Shown piece by piece: positions 1-8,460 of a stretch of 64,000 nucleotides of DNA. Both the position numbers and the translations under genes were made by a program. The notes under the pieces are model-generated. The model was not told where the DNA came from. It was given only the letters and a program-made list of their open reading frames with translations, and ran no database searches. The DNA comes from Oceanobacter mangrovi (GTDB taxonomy: Bacteria > Pseudomonadota > Gammaproteobacteria > Pseudomonadales > Oceanobacteraceae): the NCBI RefSeq assembly GCF_019740315.1, contig NZ_JAHXZR010000001.1, positions 372,001-436,000 of the forward strand. Reading direction: 5' to 3'. Numbering within the stretch: position 1 is the first letter of the stretch; the number at the start of each line of letters is the position of its first letter.

Positions 1-2
1 GT

Positions 3-998
3 TATGAATACCGCCAGTACGACCGTCTCGACTGGGACAGCCGGGGTGCTGAAATCGACATCGCCGACCCTGAATACACAGGCCGTATTCTGGCCTATAA
101 CCCTGGCAGTATGCGCCGCTGGAAGCTCTACAATGTTGGGGTCTATGGCTTCGACAAGCTGTCGCTGGGAGAACGCTGGACGCTGGTGGTTGGCGCTCGT
201 TACGACCAGCAACAAGGCGACTATCGCAGCTTTTACCTCGACAAGGACGACACCGAGCATGAGGCCAGTCGTACCAGCAGTACCAATTACAGCAGTGGAC
301 TGGTGTATCAGGCCAGCGATGAATGGTCGTTATACAGCAGCTATGCCGAGTCGTTTGATCCTCAAACCGTCGGCACCTACGACGCCAATGGCGATCAACT
401 GGAGCCGGAGCAGGCGGAGCAATATGAGCTGGGCAGCAAATACGCCTCGCCGGATGGCCGCCTCAATGTTCAGCTGGCCTGGTTCGACATCACCAAACAT
501 AACGTGGTGGAAGACAACGACGGCGTGAATGAGCTGGTCGGCCGTGTACACAGCCGCGGCGTGGAGTTTAATGGCCAGTATCAGGTTACTGACCAGTGGC
601 AGCTGCAAACTGCCTGGGCCTGGATCAACGCCCGGGTGACCGAGACCCTCAATGCAGACGCCAGCTACAGCTCGCCAGCTTTTGCGCCTGTGCATACGGC
701 GTCGTTGTGGAGTCGTTACAACTATCCGGCCATGGTCTGGGGTGGTTTTGTTGGTGGCAGCGTTGGTCTGCAGCATCAGTCTCAACGCTATACCGATGAA
801 AGCCGCTCAGACCGGGTCCGGCTGCCGGGCTATACCATTATGCAGCTGGGTATGTATTACGAGCGTATGTACAGCAAATACGCCCTTAACGTCGCCAACC
901 TGACCAATGAGGTGTATTACACCGGCGGTCGTAGTGATACCAAGATCTGGCCGGGTGAGCCGACCAAGGTAACCCTGACGGCCCAGTTTGATTTTTGA
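3..998 (+). CDS. TonB-dependent siderophore receptor, C-terminal part (5' truncated by window edge)
   Basis: The frame is open from base 3 and ends at TGA 996-998, so only about 331 C-terminal residues are present. The repeated short amphipathic strands (for example YNVGVYGFDKLSLGERWTLV, WSLYSSYAESFDP, YALNVANLTNEVYY) are typical outer-membrane beta-barrel strands of the FhuA/FpvA siderophore-receptor family. The segment LEPEQAEQYELGSKY is the usual family signature before the last third of the barrel. The protein ends in phenylalanine after QFDF, the standard C-terminal outer-membrane sorting signal. By family it would import ferric siderophore with TonB-ExbBD energy. The plug domain and any signalling extension lie outside the window, so the ligand cannot be judged. 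Confidence 0.9.
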   Translation, partial: YEYRQYDRLDWDSRGAEIDIADPEYTGRILAYNPGSMRRWKLYNVGVYGFDKLSLGERWTLVVGARYDQQQGDYRSFYLDKDDTEHEASRTSSTNYSSGLVYQASDEWSLYSSYAESFDPQTVGTYDANGDQLEPEQAEQYELGSKYASPDGRLNVQLAWFDITKHNVVEDNDGVNELVGRVHSRGVEFNGQYQVTDQWQLQTAWAWINARVTETLNADASYSSPAFAPVHTASLWSRYNYPAMVWGGFVGGSVGLQHQSQRYTDESRSDRVRLPGYTIMQLGMYYERMYSKYALNVANLTNEVYYTGGRSDTKIWPGEPTKVTLTAQFDF

Positions 999-1073
999 CC
1001 GTCCGGAAATATCCCTCTTTTGTCAGTTATGGTATAGACTGTTGCGACACTGGAACTAAAGGACTGTTTTGGG

Positions 1074-1511
1074 ATGTTATCGGTCAAAACCTGGATATTA
1101 TTGGTCGTCATCGTTGTGGCGGCGTTTGGATTTCCCTATTTGATGCAAGGACGTGGTGCTGGGCCTATCTCTGCCATACAGCCAGCTGAAGACTCCGGTC
1201 TGTCGACGGAAAAGACCCGCCAGACCTACTACAAATGGCAGGATGCCAATGGCAGCTGGCACTTTGGTGATGAACCGCCGCAAGGCGTCGCGCTGGTGCC
1301 TGTGAGTGTGGATACCGCTGCCAATGTGTTGCGGCCCATCGAGGTGGCCAAAAAGGAGCCGGAAAAAACCGAGATCAAGTCGGAACCGGTGTCGCCCACA
1401 ACCAACGCGATCCTCAATCCGGAAGCGGCTGCCAAGGCGCTGGAAAACGCTGAGAAAGTTCAGAAACTGCTAAACGAGCGCACCCAGCAGCTGGATTCGA
1501 TGTTGAAATAA
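1074..1511 (+). CDS. DUF4124 domain-containing membrane-anchored protein
   Basis: This is a 145-residue protein. Residues 5-24 form an N-terminal hydrophobic segment (signal anchor). A DUF4124-type motif follows, YKWQDANGSWHFGDEPP, at about residues 52-68. The C-terminal part is rich in lysine, glutamate and alanine and predicted helical (EAAAKALENAEKVQKLLNER). DUF4124 proteins are common periplasmic or envelope proteins of gammaproteobacteria with no settled function. The gene starts 75 bp after the receptor and meets the WD40 gene tail to tail. The ATG follows GGG in TTTTGGGATG. Function is not assignable beyond envelope location. Confidence 0.8.
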   Translation: MLSVKTWILLVVIVVAAFGFPYLMQGRGAGPISAIQPAEDSGLSTEKTRQTYYKWQDANGSWHFGDEPPQGVALVPVSVDTAANVLRPIEVAKKEPEKTEIKSEPVSPTTNAILNPEAAAKALENAEKVQKLLNERTQQLDSMLK

Positions 1512-1527
1512 CCCAGCCGTTATTTCA
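1504..1527. terminator. Hairpin between convergent genes
   Basis: A perfect 9-bp inverted repeat, TGAAATAAC / GTTATTTCA, has a 6-base loop and sits across the two convergent stop codons. It lacks a long T tract. It probably serves as a bidirectional termination or 3'-end stability element. Confidence 0.4.
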
Positions 1528-2488
1528 GCTGATACAACTTGCCATTGGTATCGACGGCGTAATAGCCGTCGCTGGCAAAGGCGACGTCTTCGACCAATAC
1601 CCGCATCTTGTTCCAGCTGAAATCTGAATTCAGCTGCCACTGCCGCAATAAACTGCCATCACTGACTTGCCAGAGCGCCACATAGCCATCGCTGCTGCCA
1701 GTGAGCAACAGCTTGCCATCGTAATCAAAACGGGCGCTGGAATAGTGGCCAGAGGGTTTGGCGATACTGGCCAGCTGCTTGCCACTGAGCGGGTCCCAGA
1801 ATTTTCCGGGCTCGCGCATGGCGGAGCTGAACAGCGTTCGGCCATCCCGGCTCAGTTCCACGGTGCGAACCTGATTGCCGTGTTGCAGCCGTAATAATTC
1901 CTTACCGGTTTCAAGTGACCAGACCCGAGCGGTGAGGTCGTCACTGCCGCTGGCGACCAGCTTGTCGGCGCCATCAATCGACACATCGTAGACGCTGCCA
2001 TCATGCTGCAGACGGTGATAAATACCGCCATTCTGGATATCAAAAATCGTCGCCGTGTAGTCCTGCATGGCCAGTACCGCGTAACGGCCGGTACCGGTCA
2101 GGGCAAGGTCGAGAATATCACCAGGGGCATTCCAGAAGCTGGCAGCCTCACCGGTCTGGCGTTGCCATAACACGATGGTGCGGTTGTCGGCGGTGGCGAC
2201 GTAACGCTGGTCGGCGGAAAAGGCGCTGGCCATGATGGAGGTATCGCCGTCAGCGCTGTGGCTCCAGTCGAAATGGCGTTCAGCAGGCCACAGTGACCAC
2301 AAACTGCCGCCGTGGTGAATGCTGCCAACCATCAGCCATTGGCCGTTCTGGCTGAAGGTGGCGGAATACACACCCTGACGGGCGACTTCGGTACTGGCTA
2401 CCGGCTGGTCGGCCGACCCCAGACAAGCGGTCAGCAGCAGGCTGCTGATGGTCAGGCTCGAAAGTTTGCTAAGGGTAGCCAGGCGCAT
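1520..2488 (-). CDS. WD40-repeat lipoprotein
   Basis: The 322-residue protein starts at the ATG at 2488, chosen because AGGAG lies 7 bases upstream; in-frame ATGs further upstream lack such a site. The signal peptide ends in a lipobox, LLTAC, with Cys22 as lipidation site. The rest consists of WD40-like blades, for example VYDVSIDGADKLVASGSDDL-TARVW and SARFDYDGKLLLTGSSDGYVALW. These predict a beta-propeller tethered to the membrane and facing the periplasm. Such lipoproteins usually act as protein-binding scaffolds; no enzymatic motif is present. The gene is convergent with the DUF4124 gene and its upstream side abuts the duplicated rsd fragment. Partner and role are unknown. Confidence 0.8.
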   Translation of the reverse strand: MRLATLSKLSSLTISSLLLTACLGSADQPVASTEVARQGVYSATFSQNGQWLMVGSIHHGGSLWSLWPAERHFDWSHSADGDTSIMASAFSADQRYVATADNRTIVLWQRQTGEAASFWNAPGDILDLALTGTGRYAVLAMQDYTATIFDIQNGGIYHRLQHDGSVYDVSIDGADKLVASGSDDLTARVWSLETGKELLRLQHGNQVRTVELSRDGRTLFSSAMREPGKFWDPLSGKQLASIAKPSGHYSSARFDYDGKLLLTGSSDGYVALWQVSDGSLLRQWQLNSDFSWNKMRVLVEDVAFASDGYYAVDTNGKLYQLK

Positions 2489-2542
2489 GCGATTCTCCTG
2501 CGGCATTGCGTGTTCTTGGCGGGCTGTGGTGTTCAGCACTTC

Positions 2543-2679
2543 TGAAAACAGTGTAGACGATGCAGGGGAAAGCGGGGTTAGCCAGTAATGACAGCTGGCA
2601 GCAGAGGTGTCGGCTGCCAGTTCAGGAGTTGAAATCAGCCAGCGGCAGTTTCCTGATGGGCGGTGTTCAGGCGTTCGAT
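2543..2679. repeat. Tandem duplication copy 1 (decayed rsd 3' end)
   Basis: This 137-bp copy is repeated at 2680-2818 with a few substitutions and two small indels. On the minus strand it still encodes the last residues of Rsd, I-E-R-L-N-T-A-H-Q-E-T-A-A-G-stop, with one change from the functional copy (Asn for Tyr). It has no start and is not a gene. Confidence 0.9.
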
Positions 2680-2818
2680 TGAAAACAGTGTAGACGATGC
2701 AGGGGAAAGCGGGTTAGCCAGTAATGACAGCTGGCAGCAGAGGTGTCGGCTGCCAGAAGTTCAGGAATAGAAATCAGCCAGCGGCAGTTTCCTGGTGGGC
2801 GGTGTACAGGCGTTCGAT
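2680..2818. repeat. Tandem duplication copy 2 (includes the functional rsd 3' end)
   Basis: This 139-bp unit matches 2543-2679. It differs by one G in the AGCGGG run, an AAG insertion after TGCCAG, and scattered substitutions. Its right part (2774-2818) is the true end of rsd and its left part is the rsd 3' flank. Confidence 0.9.
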
Positions 2819-3250
2819 CATCTGGTCTTCCAGTTCAAAACGCTCTTCCAGCACTTCGCCGACGCGTGACAGTTCAGCAGGCAGTTTGGCCAGTTGTTCG
2901 AGATCGCAGAAGCGGTCGTAGTTGTCATTGAAATCGACACACAAGCCGGTCAGTTCATCCAGCCGTGGTACCAGGGTTTCCGCAAATTCAACGCTGCCGT
3001 CAGCGTAGTCACGGGCTTCATCCATCAGTCGTTGATAAATTTCAAAGTGGCCAGCAGAGCAATAATCCATCATTACCTGACAGAAGTCCTGCACCAGTTG
3101 CGCCAGTGGGATTTCTTCTTCGGACAGTGGCTTGGCAGCTGACAGTGCACAATATTTTACGATCAGACCCTGGCGGTCAGACAACCAGGAATCGACCATG
3201 TTATGGACGCCACCCCAGCGTTCCCTGGCGGTGTTTACCTTCTCAAGCAT
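2774..3250 (-). CDS. rsd: Anti-sigma-70 factor Rsd/AlgQ family
   Basis: A 158-residue, all-helical protein of the usual Rsd/AlgQ length. The N-terminus (MLEKVNTARERWGGVHNMVD followed by WLSDRQ) and the central acidic helix with FCDLEQLAKLPAELS match the family. Rsd binds region 4 of the housekeeping sigma factor RpoD. In stationary phase it sequesters RpoD and favours alternative sigma factors; in Pseudomonas the homologue AlgQ also affects alginate and virulence gene expression. It starts at the ATG at 3250 with AGGAGAAC upstream. Its 3' end has been duplicated in tandem immediately downstream (2543-2818). Confidence 0.92.
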   Translation of the reverse strand: MLEKVNTARERWGGVHNMVDSWLSDRQGLIVKYCALSAAKPLSEEEIPLAQLVQDFCQVMMDYCSAGHFEIYQRLMDEARDYADGSVEFAETLVPRLDELTGLCVDFNDNYDRFCDLEQLAKLPAELSRVGEVLEERFELEDQMIERLYTAHQETAAG

Positions 3251-3428
3251 AGTGTTCTCCTGTTATGTCACAGCGGGTATTGGCAGACTGCCGGAGTGAC
3301 ATTCAGCACTCCAAACGGCCCGGAAATCAGGCCTCCAGGCCGTCTGCAGCTTCAATATAGGACGTCTTGAAAGCCCGAGGCAAGCGGCTTTTTGGGCTTT
3401 TTCGACTTGAAAATCCGGCGGGTTATGC

Positions 3429-3950
3429 TTACCAGGAAGACAGCTTGCGGTTGCTGCGACGCCAGGTATATACCAGTGCTGCAAAGCCAACCAGCGCAAA
3501 CAGAATAAAGATCAACCGCATCCAGCCAGGCATACTGATACCCAGATACATCCAGGAAATATCGGCGCAGTTGCCGTCGCCGGACAGCATGATCTGAATC
3601 AGCGCATCGAGCGGCAGGGTTTCCATCAGATATTCGAAGCTGGGACCACAGGCAGGCACATCTTCCGGTGGCAGGCTCTGGATCCAGACGTGGTGGTCGG
3701 AGACGAAGGCGCCACCGATCGCAGAGGCGGTGCCAAGACCGAGGAACAGCCGTGAGGGCCAGCGGAATTTGTCGAACAGGAATGCCAGCAGGCAGAAGAC
3801 TCCGACCAGCAAGACAAAGAAACGCTGCGCCATACAGAGTGGGCAGGGTTCCATAAACTCAACAATTTCAAAGTAGTAGGCGGTGCCCAGCAAGGCAGCG
3901 CAGATAAAGAATCCAGCCAGATACAGCCAGCGAAGCGGGGTTGGGCTCAT
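3429..3950 (-). CDS. dsbB: Disulfide bond formation protein DsbB
   Basis: This 173-residue protein has four hydrophobic segments, as expected for DsbB. The first periplasmic loop carries the redox pair Cys36-Pro-Leu-Cys39, preceded by a conserved Glu-Pro. The second loop carries Cys100 and Cys127. DsbB reoxidises periplasmic DsbA and passes electrons to ubiquinone. Arg42, just after the CPLC motif, is at the position of the conserved quinone-binding arginine. The partner dsbA lies far away at 39.1 kb in the same window. The gene starts at ATG 3950; the 178 bp between it and rsd contains no recognisable gene. Confidence 0.95.
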   Translation of the reverse strand: MSPTPLRWLYLAGFFICAALLGTAYYFEIVEFMEPCPLCMAQRFFVLLVGVFCLLAFLFDKFRWPSRLFLGLGTASAIGGAFVSDHHVWIQSLPPEDVPACGPSFEYLMETLPLDALIQIMLSGDGNCADISWMYLGISMPGWMRLIFILFALVGFAALVYTWRRSNRKLSSW

Positions 3951-4146
3951 GAAATTTCCCTGATTCTGGTTCCGTGAGATATGAATGGGTTACTGGTTTC
4001 GAGTCTATCACAGCCGTTTCACTGCGATGTTACGGCGACTGTACCTGTGTAAGAAAAACTCTTCCGCCAGGACAGCTGGCCTGCGCCTGCTAAGCTTGAT
4101 AGATCAGCCGTTGAGGCAGTCAGCTTAAGTCAATCGGGAGTCGGTT

Positions 4147-4560
4147 ATGTTCCGCAAGGTCGCAATTTTTCTGGTGATGTTCAGTGCCCTGGCGGGGGCA
4201 GCCAGAAGCTGGGGTGAAGAGGGAGGCGCGGCGGCTTCCGGGGTGCAGTACATCTATTTTGAACCTGCCTTTGTGATTAACTTCGGCAGTGAAGGACGGA
4301 TGCGTTACCTGCGGACGGAAATTGCCTTGCTGGTGGGCTCTGCCGATGCGGCTGCCAAGGTCAGCCAGCACAAGCCGTCGTTGCGTAACGCGTTGGTGTT
4401 TATGCTCAGCGCGCAGGAACCGGAAACCGTGAATACATCGCAGGGACGGGAGATGATCCGCAAGCAGGCGCTGGAGGCCGTGCGTCAGACCATGGTGCGG
4501 CTGGAAGGCATGGCCTATGTCGATGACTTGTTTTTCAACACTTTTGTGGTGCAGAACTGA
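4147..4560 (+). CDS. Orphan FliL-family protein
   Basis: The 137-residue protein has an N-terminal signal or anchor segment (residues 1-19). A FliL-like domain follows, with YFEPAFVINFGSEGRMRYLRTEIALL and a C-terminal LEGMAYVDDLFFNTFVVQN. Canonical FliL is an inner-membrane protein around the flagellar stator. This copy is not in a flagellar operon, standing alone between dsbB and gshA. It lacks the long cytoplasmic start of typical FliL, so it may be a secreted paralogue. GGGAG lies upstream of the ATG. A flagellar role is an inference from the domain only. Confidence 0.8.
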   Translation: MFRKVAIFLVMFSALAGAARSWGEEGGAAASGVQYIYFEPAFVINFGSEGRMRYLRTEIALLVGSADAAAKVSQHKPSLRNALVFMLSAQEPETVNTSQGREMIRKQALEAVRQTMVRLEGMAYVDDLFFNTFVVQN

Positions 4561-4573
4561 TCTGCACCACAAA
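4543..4573. terminator. Strong hairpin between convergent fliL-like gene and gshA
   Basis: A 13-bp perfect stem, TTTGTGGTGCAGA / TCTGCACCACAAA, has the 5-base loop ACTGA and spans the stop codon of the FliL-like gene. It has no T tract on either strand, so it may act as a bidirectional or transcript-end stability element. Confidence 0.5.
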
Positions 4574-4581
4574 TGGCATTT

Positions 4582-6192
4582 CTAACGCACCAGATATTCG
4601 GCCAGATACTGGTCGAATGGCAGGGTGTCACCGGCTTCCAGCGCTGCCTGTTGATCCAGTGAGCGCTGGGCCTTGTCTTTCCAGTGTTTGGCTACATCAC
4701 CCAACAGCGGTTGTGACAACGTCTTGCGGTGCTGGCGAGCCTGTTCCAGTGTGAACTGGCTGAATTCCATGCCGCTTTCCTGCAGGGTTTTGAGGATACG
4801 GGCGGACGGTGTCAGCTCCGGACTGATCAGCTTCAGACGTTGCTGGTTGAGCGAGTCGATATGGAAGCTGTGATGGTTGGCGTTATCCATCAGGCGGGCC
4901 AGATCGGTCATGTCGTCGAGTAACTCCAGGCCCCAGGCTTGCAATGTGCTGTCGGCACGACCACAGCCACCACAACGGTTGAGTGTCAGGCCCGGTTCAC
5001 GGCCGCGCATCACGGTTTTGCTGAGGTTCTTGCGCAGGCAGTTGAACTCGGCCTCTTCAATCGGCGCACTGGACTTCAGCAGACAGTAGACCAGGAACAG
5101 ATCCATAAAGGTGCTCTGTTCAACGTCGATACCGACCGGCATGTAAGGGTTGAGGTCGGTACAGCGCACTTCAATGTATTCGACACCAAACTGATCCAGC
5201 GCCTGCAGTGGTTTCTCACCATTGCGCGCCACCCGCTTGGGACGAACATCGCTGTAGAACTCGTTTTCGATCTGCAGCAGGTTGGTGTTGAGCTGCAGAT
5301 AGGTGCCGTCGCTGTCCTGTACACCCATTTGTTCGTATTCCGGCACCTTGACCGCGATGGCTTCACCGAGCGTCCGAACATAGTCATCAACGCTGTTGTA
5401 ACACACTCGTAGATCCGACTGGGCATTGTTCTGGTAACCCAGATCACTCATCCGCAGTGAAGTCGCGTAAGGCGCAAAAAGGGTGTCTTTATGCAGGGCT
5501 TGAAGGTCGTGCTGTTTGCCTTCCAGAAAGCTGCGGCTGACCGCGGGTGAGGCACCAAACAGATATAGCAACAGCCAGGAATAGCGACGGAAGTTACGGA
5601 TCAGACCGAAATAACGACGGGATACAAAACTCTGCATCGATTCGCCCGGCACATCATCAAGCTGCTTCAGCGACTGCCACAGTTCGTCTGGCACCGAGAA
5701 GTTGTAATGAATACCGGCGATGCACTGCATGATACGGCCGTATCTGTGCCACAAACCGTGGCGATAAACGTGCTTCAGACGACCAACATTGGAACTGCCG
5801 TATTCCGCAATCGGTACGCTCAGCTCACCTTGCAGGGTGCAAGGCATGGAGTTGGGCCAGATCAGCTCGGCTTCCATTTGACTGAAGGCAAACCGGTGAG
5901 CGACCTCCAGGCTGGCAATGGCTTCATGAGCACTGCCGTATACCGGGGTGATGAATTCCAGCAGGGCTTCGGAATAGTCGGTGGTAATGCTCGGATGCGT
6001 CAGGGTCGAACCCAGACCTTTCGGGTGCGGCTTCTGACTGATCACACCGTCGTTGGAACAGCGCAAGCCTTCCTTTTCGATACCCCGTTGCAAATGGGTC
6101 AGAGCCGCGGCGACGTCTGCATTGCCGAGCAAATCCAGCGCCTGCTGATAGGCACCATTCCTGAACGCTTTGGTGGATTCTGTAGTAGCCAA
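4582..6192 (-). CDS. gshA: Glutamate-cysteine ligase
   Basis: Catalyses the ATP-dependent joining of glutamate and cysteine, the first step of glutathione synthesis. Family features include RGIEKEGLR near the N-terminus, the ITTDYSEALLEFITP segment and YIEVRCTDLNPY. With the proposed TTG start at 6192 the protein has 536 residues, close to the usual 520-540. The frame stays open upstream to an ATG at 6351, but the extra 53 residues have no counterpart in the family. They would also overlap a good -10 box (TATACT) 29-34 bases upstream of the TTG, so the shorter form is preferred. The gene is divergent from the LysM cassette. Confidence 0.9.
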   Translation of the reverse strand: MATTESTKAFRNGAYQQALDLLGNADVAAALTHLQRGIEKEGLRCSNDGVISQKPHPKGLGSTLTHPSITTDYSEALLEFITPVYGSAHEAIASLEVAHRFAFSQMEAELIWPNSMPCTLQGELSVPIAEYGSSNVGRLKHVYRHGLWHRYGRIMQCIAGIHYNFSVPDELWQSLKQLDDVPGESMQSFVSRRYFGLIRNFRRYSWLLLYLFGASPAVSRSFLEGKQHDLQALHKDTLFAPYATSLRMSDLGYQNNAQSDLRVCYNSVDDYVRTLGEAIAVKVPEYEQMGVQDSDGTYLQLNTNLLQIENEFYSDVRPKRVARNGEKPLQALDQFGVEYIEVRCTDLNPYMPVGIDVEQSTFMDLFLVYCLLKSSAPIEEAEFNCLRKNLSKTVMRGREPGLTLNRCGGCGRADSTLQAWGLELLDDMTDLARLMDNANHHSFHIDSLNQQRLKLISPELTPSARILKTLQESGMEFSQFTLEQARQHRKTLSQPLLGDVAKHWKDKAQRSLDQQAALEAGDTLPFDQYLAEYLVR

Positions 6193-6220
6193 GATCGTCT
6201 CTATTCCGGACAAATGTTGG

Positions 6221-6226
6221 CGGAGT
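6221..6226 (-). promoter_or_regulatory. Putative -10 element of gshA
   Basis: On the minus strand TATACT lies about 30 bases upstream of the proposed TTG start. No strong -35 element is seen. It supports the internal start of gshA. Confidence 0.35.
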
Positions 6227-6420
6227 ATAAAAGAAACTTGCAGTTGGTAGTACGGCAGTGACTCCGCGGCATGGAAAATCTCTTTTCCAAAGCGCCACAC
6301 AGGTCTCATCGGGGGATAAAGTCTTGTCGAGACTGGCCGAATTGTGATCACTTACCGGAAATGTCGGCACAGCGACTGGAGACTTGCGGCAATTTCCAAC
6401 CACTGTGCAGGGATCGCATC

Positions 6421-7644
6421 ATGCAAGCTGACAAGAACATACATTACACGGTTAAAAAGGGCGACTGCCTCTGGGATTTGTCCCAACGCTTCTACCAAGA
6501 CCCGACCTTGTGGCCGGTGATCTTCAATTACAACAACCAGCCTCGGGTCGTGTGCGAGACAGGCACAGTGATTGTTGATCCGGACCTGATTCTGGTAGGC
6601 CAAAAACTCGTGATTCCGGCGGCCAATAAGGCCAAGGCGGTGGATCGCAACAAGATGCTGAAGGTACGGGACGCAATTATCGCCAACCGTCGAGAACATT
6701 CTGGTAAAGGCGTTCAGGAAAGCAGACAGATCGATCGTATGCGCTGTACCCAACCAGCTCCACCAAAGGGTGGCGAGCCAATGGCGAGGAAGAAGGCGTC
6801 AGTATTGGCAGCTCCAGCTGTAGAAGTCGATTTGGGGAAAATACAATATCCTGACATAAGACGCGGTGGCTTGGTTATCAAAGTGACTATTGATGGTAAG
6901 GTTTTGGTGAGAACTACCTTTACCCCAGACTTTCAGGCTGCAATTAGCGACTCTGGAAGTATCAAATTATCAGCAAGTAGAGAAGCAGAAACCGTAGTTG
7001 GAAAACTGGTGAACGATACATCTTTTAAAATTGATACGGATAGCAGTGGAAAGCCTAAAGGAATTACTTTGAGTAATGGATTGTCTACACATTTTGTAAA
7101 TGAAAACACTACGATAAAGGTAGAAACTACCACGGATTTGTGGGGGAATGTAGGAATTAAAGGCAGTGCATCATTCAAAACCCGAAAGGAATTTATTAAT
7201 AATGTTGCAACTGAAGAAACAATTACAATATCAGTTGAAATAGAAAAAGAAAACTTCAGAAATAGAAACTCACAGAGCCATAATGATGAGAAAGCCCAAC
7301 TGGAGTCTGAACTTGCTGATCTCGCCAAAGCTGGAACTCTGGTTCTTCAGGCTGGTGCGATTATTGGTGTAGCAATACTGACAGATATCATTATACCTGG
7401 GCTTGGGTTTGCTGATGACATCGTCGCAATTGCTACAGCAGCAAGGCTGGTGACCTTGGCCTACAAGCTTGGAAGAGGGCCGGTAGGTCGAATTCTTTAC
7501 AAAGCATTTATTCAGGCCGAAAAAATCAACATAGCTGTCAGAGAAAATATTTTGAGTGCATTGAAGTGGCTTGGTTTGGGGGTCGGTATAGCGACTCCAG
7601 CTATGGCAATGTCAGATGACCAAGTTGATTTGATAAATGATTAG
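6421..7644 (+). CDS. LysM-domain protein with hydrophobic AT-rich C-terminal region (possible toxin)
   Basis: The 407-residue product starts at the ATG at 6421, with AGGG 9 bases upstream; the open frame extends further 5' without a good site. Residues about 9-66 form a LysM domain (YTVKKGDCLWDLSQRF, DPTLWPVIFNYN, VGQKLVIP), which binds peptidoglycan. There is no signal peptide. Residues about 120-290 are beta-strand rich and unrecognised. Residues about 304-352 form two strongly hydrophobic helices separated by GLGFADD, like a membrane-inserting hairpin. From about base 6781 the DNA becomes clearly AT-rich while the LysM part is not, suggesting an exchanged C-terminal module. The gene overlaps the next one by 8 bases. 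A contact-dependent or secreted pore-forming effector is an inference. Confidence 0.75.
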   Translation: MQADKNIHYTVKKGDCLWDLSQRFYQDPTLWPVIFNYNNQPRVVCETGTVIVDPDLILVGQKLVIPAANKAKAVDRNKMLKVRDAIIANRREHSGKGVQESRQIDRMRCTQPAPPKGGEPMARKKASVLAAPAVEVDLGKIQYPDIRRGGLVIKVTIDGKVLVRTTFTPDFQAAISDSGSIKLSASREAETVVGKLVNDTSFKIDTDSSGKPKGITLSNGLSTHFVNENTTIKVETTTDLWGNVGIKGSASFKTRKEFINNVATEETITISVEIEKENFRNRNSQSHNDEKAQLESELADLAKAGTLVLQAGAIIGVAILTDIIIPGLGFADDIVAIATAARLVTLAYKLGRGPVGRILYKAFIQAEKINIAVRENILSALKWLGLGVGIATPAMAMSDDQVDLIND

Positions 7645-8458
7645 AAATTTATTTATTTTGATGCTGTTTGGATTACTTTTTTTGATTGGTCTTGGGGCTT
7701 TTGATAGATATTTTGTAATTTTCAAAGGGTATGGTCTTATTGATGTTATAAAGGTGAACTATTCATCAGAAAAAAGCCCCTGTGATAGCCGATTCAAAGA
7801 AAGTATCGAGTTCATTAATAAAGGCTCCTTTTCATCGAATGAAAAGGAGAGTGACATTGATGATTATCGAATGTACCGATTATGTCGAGTGGTCGGAAAG
7901 GATCTGGAGTTATTGCCAGATTCTACTGCATCTGTACTAAAGAAAATTGTATTTACCAGAGTGCTTCGATCTGGTGATGTTATTGCCGCGGGAACCTATG
8001 ATGAATCCGAACAATCCATAACAATCAGTAGTGAAAACGGAGAAGGGGGATTATATAGCGATCTCTTTATCCGGGGAACATTTCATCATGAGTTGAGTTC
8101 ATTCGTTGTGCACTCAAGTCACTTTGATGTGAAAGTCTGGAGAAACCTGGAGCCCTCTGGGTTTGAATACCCATCTGCGAAAGATTTTTTTTATACATCA
8201 GAGTTTATTGCTGGCAACGTCAAATCTGAATCTGCAGAGTTCTATTACCAACAAGGTCTTGTCTCTGGTTATGGCACGACTGGTGTTGAAAACGACTTCA
8301 ACGAATATGCCAGGCTGGTTTTTACTGAGCCTGAACATATGTCTGAGCTGATAAACCAGTACCCGGAAATCAAAAAGAAGTATTTGTATTTCAAACAGGT
8401 CTACCTTGATTTTGATAAGGAATTCCAACCCTTTTTCGACAAGATAGACGCAGGCTAG
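7637..8458 (+). CDS. Membrane-anchored protein with degenerate HExxH motif (possible immunity or partner protein)
   Basis: The 273-residue protein has one N-terminal membrane segment (residues 4-22) followed by an extracytoplasmic domain. It is AT-rich and its ATG lies inside the end of the LysM gene (ATGATTAG), so translation is probably coupled. Residues 150-155 read HHELSS, which resembles the zinc-peptidase motif HExxH with the second His replaced by Ser. Further on, NDFNEYARLVF (residues 219-229) recalls the downstream glutamate helix of gluzincins. It therefore looks like a metallopeptidase fold that may have lost zinc binding. No family is firmly recognised. A role as immunity or partner protein is inferred only from gene order and overlap. 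Confidence 0.7.
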   Translation: MIRNLFILMLFGLLFLIGLGAFDRYFVIFKGYGLIDVIKVNYSSEKSPCDSRFKESIEFINKGSFSSNEKESDIDDYRMYRLCRVVGKDLELLPDSTASVLKKIVFTRVLRSGDVIAAGTYDESEQSITISSENGEGGLYSDLFIRGTFHHELSSFVVHSSHFDVKVWRNLEPSGFEYPSAKDFFYTSEFIAGNVKSESAEFYYQQGLVSGYGTTGVENDFNEYARLVFTEPEHMSELINQYPEIKKKYLYFKQVYLDFDKEFQPFFDKIDAG

Positions 8459-8460
8459 CC

